Shown: positions 52,120 to 61,026 of the stretch, piece after piece
Position numbering within the stretch: the stretch's first letter is position 1
Layout of the letters: the number at the start of each line of letters is the position of its first letter
NCBI GenBank assembly: GCA_000245075.1
Contig: JH599972.1
Coordinates: 65,043 to 129,042 of the forward strand
DNA: 64,000 nt
Origin: Acetobacteraceae bacterium AT-5844
GTDB taxonomy: Bacteria; Pseudomonadota; Alphaproteobacteria; Acetobacterales; Acetobacteraceae
Direction: 5' to 3'
The notes under the pieces: model-generated
The model's database searches: none
Seen by the model: the letters and a program-made list of their open reading frames with translations, nothing else
What the model was told of the DNA's origin: nothing
Program-made: the position numbers and the translations under genes

Positions 52120-53336
52120 CAGTATTGCCCCTTCGGCTCGAGGCCGAGCGCCATCTGGCCGTACATCGTGCCCACCGCATCCCAGTTCAGGCTGATGTGG
52201 CGCCCGACGGCATTCACGTCGCGCCAGGCGCGTTGGACCGGATTGGCGAGGTCCAGCCCCTGGCCGCCGGTGGAGGCGTTCAACGCCTCCGCCGCACGCA
52301 GCGCCAGGGTGGTGGCGAAGGACTGGCCGCGCCGGCTGGCAATGCGGTCCTCCACCGAGATCTCCTCGCCCGCGCGGGCAGTCTCGGCACGGGCGCGCAG
52401 GTCGCGCAGCAGGATCTCGCGCGCCGCGTCCACCGAGGCAGCAGCTTCGGCGACCCGGAGCTGGATGGTGGCGAACTCCGCCATGCGGTTGCCGCCGCCC
52501 GCCACGGCGCCGCGCGTCACGCGCTGGCTCGTCATGTCGAGGTAGCTGTCGAGCGCCCCACGCGCGGCGCCCACCGCCGTCGCGGCCAGACAGGAGGGAA
52601 TGTTACAGAGCATCGGCATGGCGTAGAGCGGTGCGCCATGGAAGGCGCTGCCAGGGGTATTGCCGGTGCCGGTGTCCTTGACCCGCAGCACACGATGGGC
52701 GGGCACAAAGGCGCCCTGCACCACCACGGTGCGCGACCCGGTGCCGACAAGGCCCGCCGTGTGCCAGGTGTCGTCGATCGTGAAATCCACGCGCGGCACC
52801 AGCAGGAAGGAGAGCGTGGGTGGCGCGCTGTCCCCGGACGGGATCAGCACCGAGCACACTGCCCAATCCGCCGCATCGCAGCCGCTGGCGAAGGCCCAAC
52901 GGCCGGACAGGGTGAAGCCCCCTTCCGCCGCCGCCACCTTGCCCGTGGGGGCGTAGGAGGCGCAGGCCGTGGCATCGGGCGTCTTGCCCCAGACATCCCG
53001 CTGGGCTTCCTCCGGAAAGGCCGCGATCAGCCACTGATGGGCGGCCAGCAGGCCGCAGGCCCAGCCGGTGGAGGGGCAGGCGCCGGCGATATCCATCACG
53101 AGATCGGCCAGGACGTCGAAATCATGCTGCAGGCCGCCGAAGATGCGCGGCTGCACCGTGCGGAACAGCCCGGCATCGCGCAGGGCCGCGACATTATCCT
53201 CCGGCACTTGACGCTGGCGCTCGGCCTCCGGCGCGCGGGCGCGAATGCCTGGCAGGGCGCTGCGGATGGCGGCCTTCAGCGTGGCGGCATCGGCCGCCTC
53301 GCGGGATGCGAGGTGAGAAAGGGTCATCTGGTTCAT
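52119..53336 (-). CDS. Acyl-CoA-dehydrogenase-fold flavin monooxygenase (oxygenase component, HsaA/HpaH-like)
   Basis: 405 residues. Group D monooxygenase features on the acyl-CoA dehydrogenase fold: VPEDNVAALRDAGLFRTVQPRIFGG, GACPSTGWACGLLAAHQW, GGFTLSGRWAFASGCDAADW, and the C-terminal helical domain ending in FHGAP ... RAWRDVNAVGRHISLNWDAVG. The usual acyl-CoA dehydrogenase catalytic Glu context is absent. It uses reduced flavin from the adjacent reductase to hydroxylate an aromatic or steroid-like substrate. GGAG stands 9 nt before ATG 53336. Confidence 0.87.
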   Translation of the reverse strand: MNQMTLSHLASREAADAATLKAAIRSALPGIRARAPEAERQRQVPEDNVAALRDAGLFRTVQPRIFGGLQHDFDVLADLVMDIAGACPSTGWACGLLAAHQWLIAAFPEEAQRDVWGKTPDATACASYAPTGKVAAAEGGFTLSGRWAFASGCDAADWAVCSVLIPSGDSAPPTLSFLLVPRVDFTIDDTWHTAGLVGTGSRTVVVQGAFVPAHRVLRVKDTGTGNTPGSAFHGAPLYAMPMLCNIPSCLAATAVGAARGALDSYLDMTSQRVTRGAVAGGGNRMAEFATIQLRVAEAAASVDAAREILLRDLRARAETARAGEEISVEDRIASRRGQSFATTLALRAAEALNASTGGQGLDLANPVQRAWRDVNAVGRHISLNWDAVGTMYGQMALGLEPKGQY

Positions 53337-53355
53337 GGGGCGGTGCTCCGTTCGC

Positions 53356-53865
53356 TCAGGCGGCGGGCGCGGCGATGCAGTAGGCGGCGTCGTGGTAGAG
53401 AAGCGGCGAGGTGTCCTCGCACAGCTCCACCTGCTCCACCTCGCCGACCAGGATCAGGTGGGTGCCGTACGGGATGGCGGCAGCCTTGCGGCAGAACAGG
53501 TTGGCCTGTGCGCCGCGCAGGAAGGGCACGCCATGCTCGCTTTCCTGCCACTCCTCTCCATCGAAGCGGCGCTCGGGCGGGATGCCGCCACCGAAGGCAG
53601 CGGAGACCGGGCCCTGCTCGCTGTGCAGCACATTCACGCAGAAACGCGGCGCGCGCAGCAGAATGTCGTGCAGCAAGGTCTGGCGGTGCACACAGACCAG
53701 CAGCGAGGGCGGCTCCATGGACAGGGAGGTCACCGCTGTGGCCGTCATGCCGTGCCGGCGGGCGTGGTCGCAGGCGGTGATGACCGTCACAGTGGAGGCG
53801 AAGCGGCGCATGGCGGCGCGGAAGGCCGCGGGCACGCCGGACGGCGTGGCAGCAGGGGACGTCAT
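53356..53865 (-). CDS. Flavin reductase (FMN-binding split barrel, HpaC/HsaB-like)
   Basis: 169 residues. FRAAMRRFASTVTVITA and GMTATAVTSLSMEPPSLLVCVHRQTLLHDI match the flavin-binding split barrel of two-component monooxygenase reductases; HLILVGEVEQVEL follows. It supplies FMNH2 or FADH2 to the oxygenase encoded 19 bp downstream. GGAGG before ATG 53865. First gene of the leftward operon, diverging from a MarR gene. Confidence 0.9.
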   Translation of the reverse strand: MTSPAATPSGVPAAFRAAMRRFASTVTVITACDHARRHGMTATAVTSLSMEPPSLLVCVHRQTLLHDILLRAPRFCVNVLHSEQGPVSAAFGGGIPPERRFDGEEWQESEHGVPFLRGAQANLFCRKAAAIPYGTHLILVGEVEQVELCEDTSPLLYHDAAYCIAAPAA

Positions 53866-53930
53866 ATCTTCCTCCGGAACGCTTGCTTGATGCAGGTCTT
53901 TCCGGCAGGCAGCCTAACCACGCCGCCACA

Positions 53931-53965
53931 ACATTTGCAAATGCAAATTTTGCTTTTGCATTAAT
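53931..53965. promoter_or_regulatory. AT-rich repeat of TTGCA/TGCAA words between flavin-reductase and MarR genes
   Basis: ATTTGCAAAT (53933-53942) is a perfect palindrome, immediately followed by TGCAAA (53942-53947) and TTTTGCA (53954-53960), which form an outer inverted pair. Likely operator of the adjacent MarR protein, controlling both directions. Confidence 0.6.
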
Positions 53966-53983
53966 ATGCTCGAGGGCCCCTGT

Positions 53984-54436
53984 ATGTACCGGCTGACCGA
54001 AGCTTTCCCCTATCTCGTGAACCGGGTCGGCGTGCGTGTGGGTGAGGTCTTCTCACGGCGCCTGGCGGAGCATGACGTGACGCTTCCGATGTACCGGGTC
54101 ATGGCCGCGTTGTGGGAGCGGGGCGACCAGCGCCTGGGGGACCTGGCGGAGATGACAACCGTGGAACTGTCCACCCTGTCACGTCTGGTCGGCAGCATGG
54201 CCTCCAGGCGCCTGGTGTCGCGCACACGTCCCGCCGACAATGGTCGCGCGGTGGAGATCAACCTGACGGAGCAAGGGCGCGCCTTGCTGGAGCAATTGAT
54301 GCCGCTGGCAATCCATCACGAACAGATCGCCCTGCGCGGCTTCTCGCCTGAGGAGGCTGAACGCCTGAAGCGGGACCTAAGGACCGTCTTCGCCAACCTG
54401 ATGGAATTCGAAAGCGAGATCGCGAGGGACGGCTAG
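53984..54436 (+). CDS. MarR family regulator of the two-component monooxygenase operon
   Basis: 150 residues from ATG 53984 (GAGGG 7 nt upstream); ATG 53966 adds six residues. Winged helix: HDVTLPMYRVMAALWERGDQRLGDLAEMTTVELSTLSRLVGSMASRRLVSRTRPADNGRAVEINLTEQGRALL. Divergent from the flavin-reductase gene with the TTGCA repeat region between, so the simplest model is repression of the operon relieved by its substrate. Confidence 0.9.
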   Translation: MYRLTEAFPYLVNRVGVRVGEVFSRRLAEHDVTLPMYRVMAALWERGDQRLGDLAEMTTVELSTLSRLVGSMASRRLVSRTRPADNGRAVEINLTEQGRALLEQLMPLAIHHEQIALRGFSPEEAERLKRDLRTVFANLMEFESEIARDG

Positions 54437-54826
54437 CACGCTATCGCTGTAAATCACTTTGCTTGCCAAGCGGAACGGCCACTCTAAGGAAGCCAGCAGC
54501 CAGCGAATGGCTGCCATGGACGCGAAGCCGCCAAAGCGGGCACCCTGAGGTGATCCTCGTCAGCTGCTGGATCCGAAGGCCGCCGAGATCCTGGACTCAG
54601 CACCTCATCTGCCCGGCCCAGCGTGCTATCCATCCACCAGCCGCGCCGTCGACCTGGCTGACTCTGTCCAGGCGGACGCCGAAGGTCTCTGCAGTCACCG
54701 GCTAAGGTCATGCCGAGGGATGGCACTGAAGGAATTGCCCAGTTAAATATCTTGAAGAGTTGAGCGGTGAATAATGGAGCAGGCGAGGGCTTCCGAATTT
54801 TATCGCGGCGGATTTTGCACGGGTAT
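54437..54826. other. Intergenic stretch without a recognisable gene
   Basis: About 390 bp between the MarR gene and the Lrp-type gene. It has lower, more uneven GC than the neighbours, especially 54740-54830. The short frames present are Arg/Pro-rich without ribosome sites or family motifs. It could be a decayed insertion, but I see no terminal repeats or transposase motif. Confidence 0.4.
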
Positions 54827-55339
54827 TTAAGGGGTTTGAAGCGACTTCTGTCGCTTTACACCTACCCCCGCCAGTGGAAGGCGCCCGGAATCCTTCAGCC
54901 GCTCCAGCACAATCGATGAGCGAAGGCGCGCCACGCTGTCATGCGCCAGCAGCGTGTCGTTCAGCAGCCGCGCCAAGGCTCTCAGATCCGGGACATGCGC
55001 CTTCAGGAGGTAGTCGGCTTCGCCTGTCATGGCATAGCCCTCCTGGATTTCCTCGATACCGCCAATGAAATCGCGGAATCGCTGTGCATTGCCGCTGCTA
55101 TGAGTCGCCAGTGTTACCTGAATGAAAGCCAGCACATGGAGGCCGAGGGCCTCGGCCGCCAGCTCCGCCTTGTAGCGCCGGATGATTCCGGCGGCCTCCA
55201 GCGCCATGCGGCGCCTGGAGCATTGGGAGGCCGAGAGGCCAATCCGCTCTCCCAGCTGCTGGCTGGTCAGCCGTCCGTCCTCCTGCAATGCCGCCAGCAG
55301 CTTGAGGTCGAAGCCGTCCAACTCAAGCAAATCGTGCAT
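54827..55339 (-). CDS. Lrp/AsnC family regulator, likely of hpd
   Basis: 170 residues from ATG 55339. HTH: LDGFDLKLLAALQEDGRLTSQQLGERIGLSASQCSRRRMALEAAGIIRRY, then the RAM ligand-binding domain (VLAFIQVTLATHSSGNAQRF; EGYAMTGEADYLLKAHVPD). It diverges from hpd across 112 bp, the usual arrangement for an HpdR-type activator responding to tyrosine or 4-hydroxyphenylpyruvate. The 3' end contains a small AAGCGAC-TTCT-GTCGCTT hairpin (54839-54856). Confidence 0.88.
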   Translation of the reverse strand: MHDLLELDGFDLKLLAALQEDGRLTSQQLGERIGLSASQCSRRRMALEAAGIIRRYKAELAAEALGLHVLAFIQVTLATHSSGNAQRFRDFIGGIEEIQEGYAMTGEADYLLKAHVPDLRALARLLNDTLLAHDSVARLRSSIVLERLKDSGRLPLAGVGVKRQKSLQTP

Positions 55340-55451
55340 CACGGAGCTCCCTGTCGCGAAATCCGTGCATTCTGGCACCGAACCGCGCCCGATATGCACG
55401 CCATTCGCGCCAGCCACAGCCTATCCTTCAAAACAATTGGAGGAACATCCC

Positions 55452-56585
55452 ATGGGCCCCTTTCCCCACGACGCCCCCCGCCCCTCGATCAGCGAGCACA
55501 ACCCGATGGGCACTGATGGCTTCGCCTTCGTCGAATTCGCCCACCCGGACCCGGCGCAGCTCCACACCCTCTTCGGGCAGATGGGCTTCTCGGCGGTCGC
55601 CCGGCACCGACACCAGGCGGTTACGCTCTACCGGCAGGGCGACGTCAACTATCTGCTGAATGAGGAGCCCACCAGCCAGGCCATGCGCTTCGCCGCCCTG
55701 CACGGCCCCAGTGTGCCTTCCATGGCCTTTCGGGTCGTCGATGCGTCTCACGCCTATCGGCGGGCTCTGGAGCTCGGTGCCGAGCCGGCCGACCCTGAGG
55801 ATGGTGCCAAGGTCATGGACCTTCCCGCCATCAAAGGAATAGGCGGAAGCCTGCTCTATTTCGTCGACCGCTATGGCGGGAGCGGCTCGACCTATGATGC
55901 GGAATTCGAATGGCTGGGCGAATATGAGCCTACTCCGCCCGGCGCCGGCCTCTACTACATCGATCATCTCACCCACAATGTCCATCGCGGGCGTATGGAT
56001 GTCTGGTACGAATTCTACCGCAAGCTCTTCAACTTTCGTCAGATCCGGTATTTCGACATCAAGGGTGAGTATACCGGGCTCTTCTCCCGCGCGCTCACCA
56101 GCCCGGACGGGCGAATCCGCATCCCCCTGAACGAGTCTGCTGACGACGAAAGCCAGATCGCGGAATATCTCCGCGCCTATAAGGGCGAGGGCATCCAGCA
56201 CATCGCCTGTGGCTGCCGCGACATCCACCAGACGATCGAAACGCTGCGCCGAGCCGGCCTGGCCTTCATGCCCGCCCCGCCGGAGACTTATTACGAGCGC
56301 GTGGACACACGCCTGCCCGGCCATGGCGAGGATCTCGGCCGCCTGCGCCGCAACGGCATCCTGGTCGATGGCGAAGGCGTGGTGGAGGACCGCAAGGCCC
56401 GGCTGCTGCTACAGATTTTCTCGGCGACGGTTATCGGCCCGGTCTTCTTCGAGTTCATCGAACGCAAGGGCGATGACGGCTTCGGCGAAGGCAATTTCCG
56501 CGCCTTGTTCGAGAGTATCGAAGAAGACCAGCTGCGGCGCGGTGTGCTGAAGGCGCCGGCCCCAGGCAAGGCGGCCACCTCATGA
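55452..56585 (+). CDS. hpd: 4-hydroxyphenylpyruvate dioxygenase
   Basis: 377 residues; GGAGG 9 nt before ATG 55452. Vicinal-oxygen-chelate fold; Fe(II) ligands visible as H172 (YIDHLTHNV), H250 (GIQHIA) and E334 (FFEFIER). It converts 4-hydroxyphenylpyruvate to homogentisate, feeding the hmgA operon 11 kb away. Divergent from an Lrp/AsnC gene and followed by a clear terminator hairpin. It lacks the TCTC-N4-GAGA element, so it appears to be under separate control. Confidence 0.95.
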   Translation: MGPFPHDAPRPSISEHNPMGTDGFAFVEFAHPDPAQLHTLFGQMGFSAVARHRHQAVTLYRQGDVNYLLNEEPTSQAMRFAALHGPSVPSMAFRVVDASHAYRRALELGAEPADPEDGAKVMDLPAIKGIGGSLLYFVDRYGGSGSTYDAEFEWLGEYEPTPPGAGLYYIDHLTHNVHRGRMDVWYEFYRKLFNFRQIRYFDIKGEYTGLFSRALTSPDGRIRIPLNESADDESQIAEYLRAYKGEGIQHIACGCRDIHQTIETLRRAGLAFMPAPPETYYERVDTRLPGHGEDLGRLRRNGILVDGEGVVEDRKARLLLQIFSATVIGPVFFEFIERKGDDGFGEGNFRALFESIEEDQLRRGVLKAPAPGKAATS

Positions 56586-56592
56586 ATCACGC

Positions 56593-56612
56593 GGCGGGGC
56601 TCCTGCCCCGCC
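56593..56612. terminator. Hairpin between convergent hpd and permease genes
   Basis: GGCGGGGC (56593-56600), loop TCCT, GCCCCGCC (56605-56612): 8-bp perfect stem, 7 nt after the hpd stop and 7 nt before the permease stop; bidirectional terminator candidate. Confidence 0.7.
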
Positions 56613-56619
56613 CATGCCT

Positions 56620-58380
56620 TCAATGATCGAAATTCAACCGCAGGACGGCTCGGCCACCCTCGCGGCCAGCCTGCACCCGATCGGCCAGACGGCCGATGAG
56701 CTGGGCCGAGACCTGACGCATCGCCGCCTCCATCGCATCGTCATCGCCTTCCAGCGCAGCGGCCAGGTTCGGCGCGGCGGTGGGGCCGAGGCGCAATGGC
56801 TCACCGTCATAGAGCAGCACACAGCGCAGGTTGAACTCATCGAAGCTCACCACCAGCTCGACAGGCCCGCGGCAAAGCTCCGCGTGCCACAGCGTCTCCA
56901 CCGCTTCTCCCACCGCCATGCCGGCACGGGCGACGACATCGCGCCGCGCGCCCCAAAGCTTGCCGTGATGTTCCAGGAACTCCGTGGCCGCGCGCGCGGC
57001 ATCCACATCGGTCAGCGTCGTGCGCGCCGTCTGCTTCACCCCAATGCGCAGCAGGATGTTCAGCAGGATGGCCGTCACGGCCGCCACAGCGAGGCCGGAG
57101 CCGGTAATGGGCCGGCTCCACTCCGGCGCGCTCTGCACCAGTTGCGGCAGCAGCAGCACCGCGCCGCCGGCGACCACCGAAAGGCCGATGGTGAAGCTCC
57201 GCCGGCTGTCCAGCAGACGGGACAGGGAAAGGTCCATCCCCGCCACGATCATATAGGCGGCCGTATAGAGCAAAATGCCGCCGATCACCGCGTCCGGCGT
57301 CCGCACGATCACAGCGGAGACAGGCGGCAGGCAGGCCAGCACCATCAGCATCGCCCCGGCCACCAGTCCGATCCGGCGCGCCGTGGCTCCTGTCGCCCGC
57401 GCCAGGCCGATATTCGCCGTGGAGGTTCCCACAGCAAGGCAGCCGAGCACGCCACACAGCACGCAGCCCATGGCCGTCGTGTTCACAGCGCGCCCCGCCA
57501 TCGCCATATCGGCGCGCCGCCAACGGGCATCGTTCAGCTTGTCGAAGGTCAGGGCATTCGCCAGGCCATCGACGGCGCTGATCAACTCCACCAGCAACAC
57601 CGGCACCACGGCAAAAGTGACGAAGGTGGGAAGGGGCAGGTCGAGGCCCACCAGCGGCAGAGCGAAGAGCGGCGCCGCCGCCTGGGCCGGTGCCGCCACC
57701 ACCTGGCCTGTCAGCAATGCCACCGCCATGCCGCAGCAGGCACCGATGAGCACCGCCATCACCCGCAGCCGCCGCCCGCCCCAGATGGTGATCAGCACGA
57801 TGGCGAGCAGCGTCACCCCCGCCGTCAGCGCCGGCAGCAGCGCCGTACCGCCCTGCGTCAACCCGGAGGCCCGGGAAGCCCCGCCTGCAATCATGCTGAG
57901 CCCCAGCGACAGCACGACCACTCCCACGACCTCGGGCGGGAAGAACGGCCGCAGCCGCGGCAGCAACCGCCCGAACAGGAAGACGCACAGATTCGCCAGG
58001 ATCAGCGCGCCCATGGTGGCCGAGAGGCCGTAATTGATGGTGACGGCGATGTAGACACCCATCAGCACCGGGCTCGGCACTGCCACCAGCAGCATGCCCG
58101 TGGTGAAGCGCGTGCGCAGCGCATGCATCAGCGTGACCAGCCCGACCATGAAGATGGTGGTGCTGACGAAGGACACCAGCTGGCCGCCCGCGAGGCCCGT
58201 TCCCTGGCCCGCGATGACCGCGTAGATGCAGAACATCAGCGCCAGCAGAGTGTGCTGGGCCGCCAGCGCCAGGGTAGTCAGGGGCGGCGGCCGGTCTTCG
58301 ATCCAATAGAGCAGTTCTTCAGGCCGGCTGCGCTTCATCGCGGTCAGGGGAGGGAAAAAGCTGTCCAGCAGGCCGCGCAT
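56620..58380 (-). CDS. NCS2 (xanthine/uracil-type) permease with C-terminal degenerate HATPase-like domain
   Basis: 586 residues, about 120 longer than usual NCS2 permeases. Residues about 30-465 hold the transporter: LTTLALAAQHTLLALMFCIYAV (NCS2 helix 1 with the QH motif), FFPPEVVGVVVLSLGLSM, and VELISAVDGLANALTFDKLND. From about 470 a soluble tail follows: DVDAARAATEFLEHHGKLW, then VVARAGMAVGEAVETLW, VELVVSFDEFNLRCVLLYDGEPLRL. This looks like an RsbW/HATPase_c fold in which the N-box Asn is Thr and the G2 loop is missing, so ATP binding may be lost. Single leftward gene beside the chemosensory operon. Confidence 0.85.
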   Translation of the reverse strand: MRGLLDSFFPPLTAMKRSRPEELLYWIEDRPPPLTTLALAAQHTLLALMFCIYAVIAGQGTGLAGGQLVSFVSTTIFMVGLVTLMHALRTRFTTGMLLVAVPSPVLMGVYIAVTINYGLSATMGALILANLCVFLFGRLLPRLRPFFPPEVVGVVVLSLGLSMIAGGASRASGLTQGGTALLPALTAGVTLLAIVLITIWGGRRLRVMAVLIGACCGMAVALLTGQVVAAPAQAAAPLFALPLVGLDLPLPTFVTFAVVPVLLVELISAVDGLANALTFDKLNDARWRRADMAMAGRAVNTTAMGCVLCGVLGCLAVGTSTANIGLARATGATARRIGLVAGAMLMVLACLPPVSAVIVRTPDAVIGGILLYTAAYMIVAGMDLSLSRLLDSRRSFTIGLSVVAGGAVLLLPQLVQSAPEWSRPITGSGLAVAAVTAILLNILLRIGVKQTARTTLTDVDAARAATEFLEHHGKLWGARRDVVARAGMAVGEAVETLWHAELCRGPVELVVSFDEFNLRCVLLYDGEPLRLGPTAAPNLAAALEGDDDAMEAAMRQVSAQLIGRLADRVQAGREGGRAVLRLNFDH

Positions 58381-58532
58381 TCTCTCTCCTCTGCCGCCGC
58401 GTCATCATCCAAGGTTGCAGACTGCCAAGCTTTGCCTCCAGCCGGTAGTACTGATCGACGCCGCCAGAACCCTTGGCGGTAGGCAGCGCGGCGGTTTAGC
58501 TTGGCGTTGAGGCGGGAAGGCGGTCACACAGC

Positions 58533-60191
58533 GTGCCAGAAGCGGTTCAGGACAAGGCGCAAACCTCAGGCACGCCGCCATCCCCCCCAGCGCGTGAACA
58601 GCGGCCGGGCCGGATCGGAACCTGGATGGGCCGTATCAGCACGCGTGCGGCCGGCATCGTTCTGTTGATGCTCCTGGTGCTCGGCCTGCTCTCGGGCGGC
58701 GCCGCCTTCATCGATTCGAAGCAGGCCAGCGTGATTGAGGAGCTGGGCGTGCGACAACGCGGCCAGACCGAGGCCATCGATGATTTCGCCACGAGCCTCT
58801 TCTCCTATAGCGGGCTCCTGACCAGCGTCATGCTGGGCGAGCTGCGGCCCAACGTGGCCGCCCGCCGCGTTCCCCGGCATGTCGAGCTGATGGTCGAGCA
58901 CCACGACCGGCTGCTGGAAAGCATCGGCGGCCGGCTGGACCCGATCCTGACCTCCACCACGCGCGACATGATGCAGCGCATGCCTGCGCTCGGGCAGGAG
59001 ATGCAGCAGGCTTTCGCCGAAGACGCGCGGGATCGCCTCACCGCCCTCAACGAAGTGTGGCGCGTGCGGGCCGTCACCTTCAACAGCCTGGTGCGGGAGG
59101 CCCGGCGCACGGTGCAGGCGGAGGCCGACAACAACCTCGCCTATGCCCATGCCCTCGCGGATCAAGGCCGCTGGACGAACAGCATCGCGCTCGTCTTCGG
59201 CCTCTTCGGCCTGCTCCTCACCTGGCTCGTGCTGGTGCGGTTGACGGCGCGGCCGCTGGGCGCCGTGGCGCAGGCCATGGAGCGCCTGGCACGCGGACAG
59301 ACCGATATCGATGTGCCCGGCACGGAACGCCGGGACCAGATCGGCGAAATGGCACGCACCCTGCTGGTGTTCCGCGAAAGCCTGGATACCACGAGGCGCC
59401 TGAGCGAGCAGGCGCTGAGCGGCGCACGCCGCACCGCCGTCGCCACCAACCAGGCCTCCAACGCCATCAGCCAGATTTCGGACGGCGCGACAACACAGCT
59501 CGCCGAGTTGCGCCAGCTGGCCGACGCCTTGGCGCAGAGCAGCGACGCGATACGCGAGGTCAGCCGCATCACGCAGGACTCCCACGGCCGCACAGAGGCC
59601 GCACGCACTCTCCTGGCGGACAGCCTCCGCAAGATCGCCACGCTACTGGAAGTGGTGGAAGCAGTGGGCGAGGACACCGCCCGCGTCACCCGCATCGCCA
59701 CGACCATCGGCAAGGTGGCGACGCAGACCAACATCCTGGCCATCAACGCCGCCATCGAAGCCGCCCGCGCCGGGGAACATGGCCGGGGCCTCGCAGTCGT
59801 CGCCGAGGAAGTCCGGGCTCTCGCGGTGAACACTGAGGCGCTGGCGCAGGAAATCTCTGATGTCGTGGTCCAGGCCGGGGCGCGGGCGCGGGAAGGCGGG
59901 CAGAGCGCCAGCGCCGTCGGCACCGCCATGGATGAGCTGGAGCAGCTGATCGACGACAGCGCCCGCCTCTCCGGTGCCACTGCCATCGCCATGGAGCAGC
60001 AGCAGGCCACCGTGGCCTCCATTGCTGGCCGGGTCGAGGTGCTCACCCGCATCGGCCAGTCCAACGCCACCGCCGCCGAGGAGATCACGGTGACGATGAT
60101 CGATCTTTCCCGCCAGGCCGAGGAGACGCGCCACGCCGTGGAAAGCGTCGCCGCCGAGCAGCGAGAGGACGACGATGCCCCCCGCGCTTGA
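58533..60191 (+). CDS. Methyl-accepting chemotaxis protein
   Basis: 552 residues from GTG 58533; ATG 58626, just before the first membrane helix, is an alternative. Topology: helix 1 at about 41-60, a periplasmic helical sensor of about 155 residues without PAS or Cache motifs, helix 2 at about 217-237, HAMP (238-290), and a cytoplasmic signalling coiled coil with the conserved tip [20 protein letters not shown] (400-418). No C-terminal CheR/CheB-tethering pentapeptide. It opens a seven-gene signalling operon; its 3' end overlaps the kinase gene by 17 bp. Confidence 0.92.
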   Translation: MPEAVQDKAQTSGTPPSPPAREQRPGRIGTWMGRISTRAAGIVLLMLLVLGLLSGGAAFIDSKQASVIEELGVRQRGQTEAIDDFATSLFSYSGLLTSVMLGELRPNVAARRVPRHVELMVEHHDRLLESIGGRLDPILTSTTRDMMQRMPALGQEMQQAFAEDARDRLTALNEVWRVRAVTFNSLVREARRTVQAEADNNLAYAHALADQGRWTNSIALVFGLFGLLLTWLVLVRLTARPLGAVAQAMERLARGQTDIDVPGTERRDQIGEMARTLLVFRESLDTTRRLSEQALSGARRTAVATNQASNAISQISDGATTQLAELRQLADALAQSSDAIREVSRITQDSHGRTEAARTLLADSLRKIATLLEVVEAVGEDTARVTRIATTIGKVATQTNILAINAAIEAARAGEHGRGLAVVAEEVRALAVNTEALAQEISDVVVQAGARAREGGQSASAVGTAMDELEQLIDDSARLSGATAIAMEQQQATVASIAGRVEVLTRIGQSNATAAEEITVTMIDLSRQAEETRHAVESVAAEQREDDDAPRA

Positions 60192-60591
60192 CCTGCGCCT
60201 GCCCCCTACGGCTGAAGGCATCGGCACGATGCTGGACCGCCTCGAAGCCTATGCGGAGGACGCCTCGCTCCCGCCCGCCCTGGCCAGCCACCTGTGCCTG
60301 ATCTGCGAGGAGTTGGCGGCGAATATCGCGGAGCATGCCACGCCGGCAGGTGCGAGCCTCATCGCCGTGACGGTGCGTCCCGAGGGCGCCGCGCTGCGTG
60401 TAATGGTCGAGGATGACGGACCGGCCTTCGATCCTTTGCACGCCCCCGCGCCCGATACCGCCGCGCCGCTGGAAGAGCGGGCGATTGGCGGCCTCGGATT
60501 GCACTTCGTCCGCACACTCGCCCGCGAGGTCTGCTATGCGCGGGCGGACGGACGAAACCGCCTCAGCCTCACGCTCGGTCTCACGGACTGA
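60175..60591 (+). CDS. RsbW/SpoIIAB-like serine kinase/anti-sigma-type ATPase
   Basis: 138 residues, the size of single-domain HATPase_c anti-sigma kinases. N-box [12 protein letters not shown] (E46, N50), G1 box [10 protein letters not shown] (80-87) and GGLGLHFV (105-112) are all intact, so ATP binding is expected. ATG 60175 lies inside the MCP gene (17-bp overlap; GAGAGGA upstream). Such proteins phosphorylate a STAS antagonist, encoded by the next gene. No sigma factor gene is in view, so the target may be CheA/CheW-related or elsewhere in the genome. Confidence 0.88.
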   Translation: MPPALDLRLPPTAEGIGTMLDRLEAYAEDASLPPALASHLCLICEELAANIAEHATPAGASLIAVTVRPEGAALRVMVEDDGPAFDPLHAPAPDTAAPLEERAIGGLGLHFVRTLAREVCYARADGRNRLSLTLGLTD

Positions 60592-60617
60592 GCGCAGCCA
60601 CCAGGGATCACCACGCT

Positions 60618-60947
60618 ATGCAAGTCATCGAATCCGGGGTCGAAGACCTGAATCTCGCCGCGCTGGAAGGCCGGCTGGACACAGCGACGGTGCCTGCGGT
60701 GGAGCAGGATCTGCTGGCGCTGGTGAAGGGCAAAGGTCTGGTGCTGGACCTGTCGGGCGTGCGCTTCGTCAGCAGCGCCGGGCTTCGTGTGCTGTTGAAG
60801 GCCGCGAAGGCCGCACGCGCCGGCGGCAGCGGTTTCGCCGCCTGCGGTCTGCAGCCTGCCGTGCATGAGGTGTTCGAGATCGGCGGCTTCCTGCAGATCA
60901 TCCCCACCTTCGCGACGCGGGGCGAGGCCATCGCCGCCCTGCGCTGA
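60618..60947 (+). CDS. STAS-domain anti-anti-sigma-like protein
   Basis: 109 residues, a lone STAS domain: LNLAALEGRLDTATVPAVEQ and VLDLSGVRFVSSAGLRVLL. Ser53 aligns with the phosphorylated serine of SpoIIAA/RsbV. It would be phosphorylated by the upstream RsbW-like kinase. It lies 26 bp after it and before the CheW-like gene, so it is part of the chemosensory operon. Confidence 0.9.
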   Translation: MQVIESGVEDLNLAALEGRLDTATVPAVEQDLLALVKGKGLVLDLSGVRFVSSAGLRVLLKAAKAARAGGSGFAACGLQPAVHEVFEIGGFLQIIPTFATRGEAIAALR

Positions 60948-61026
60948 ACCGCGCAATGTCCCGCCTGGCAGCCCTGCCGCACCACCTCATGCCGCAGCCG
61001 GCACCGCGGCCTCTGCCGCTCCTCCC

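Noticed and set aside
54463-54705. 80-codon frame in the gap before the Lrp-type gene
   Set aside because: No ribosome site, no domain, Arg/Pro/Trp-rich; no transposase or terminal repeats to support a mobile-element remnant.
56614-58482. Very long + strand frame (about 620 codons)
   Set aside because: Antisense to the NCS2 permease; composition is Gln/Arg/His-rich repeats without a hydrophobic core or ribosome site.
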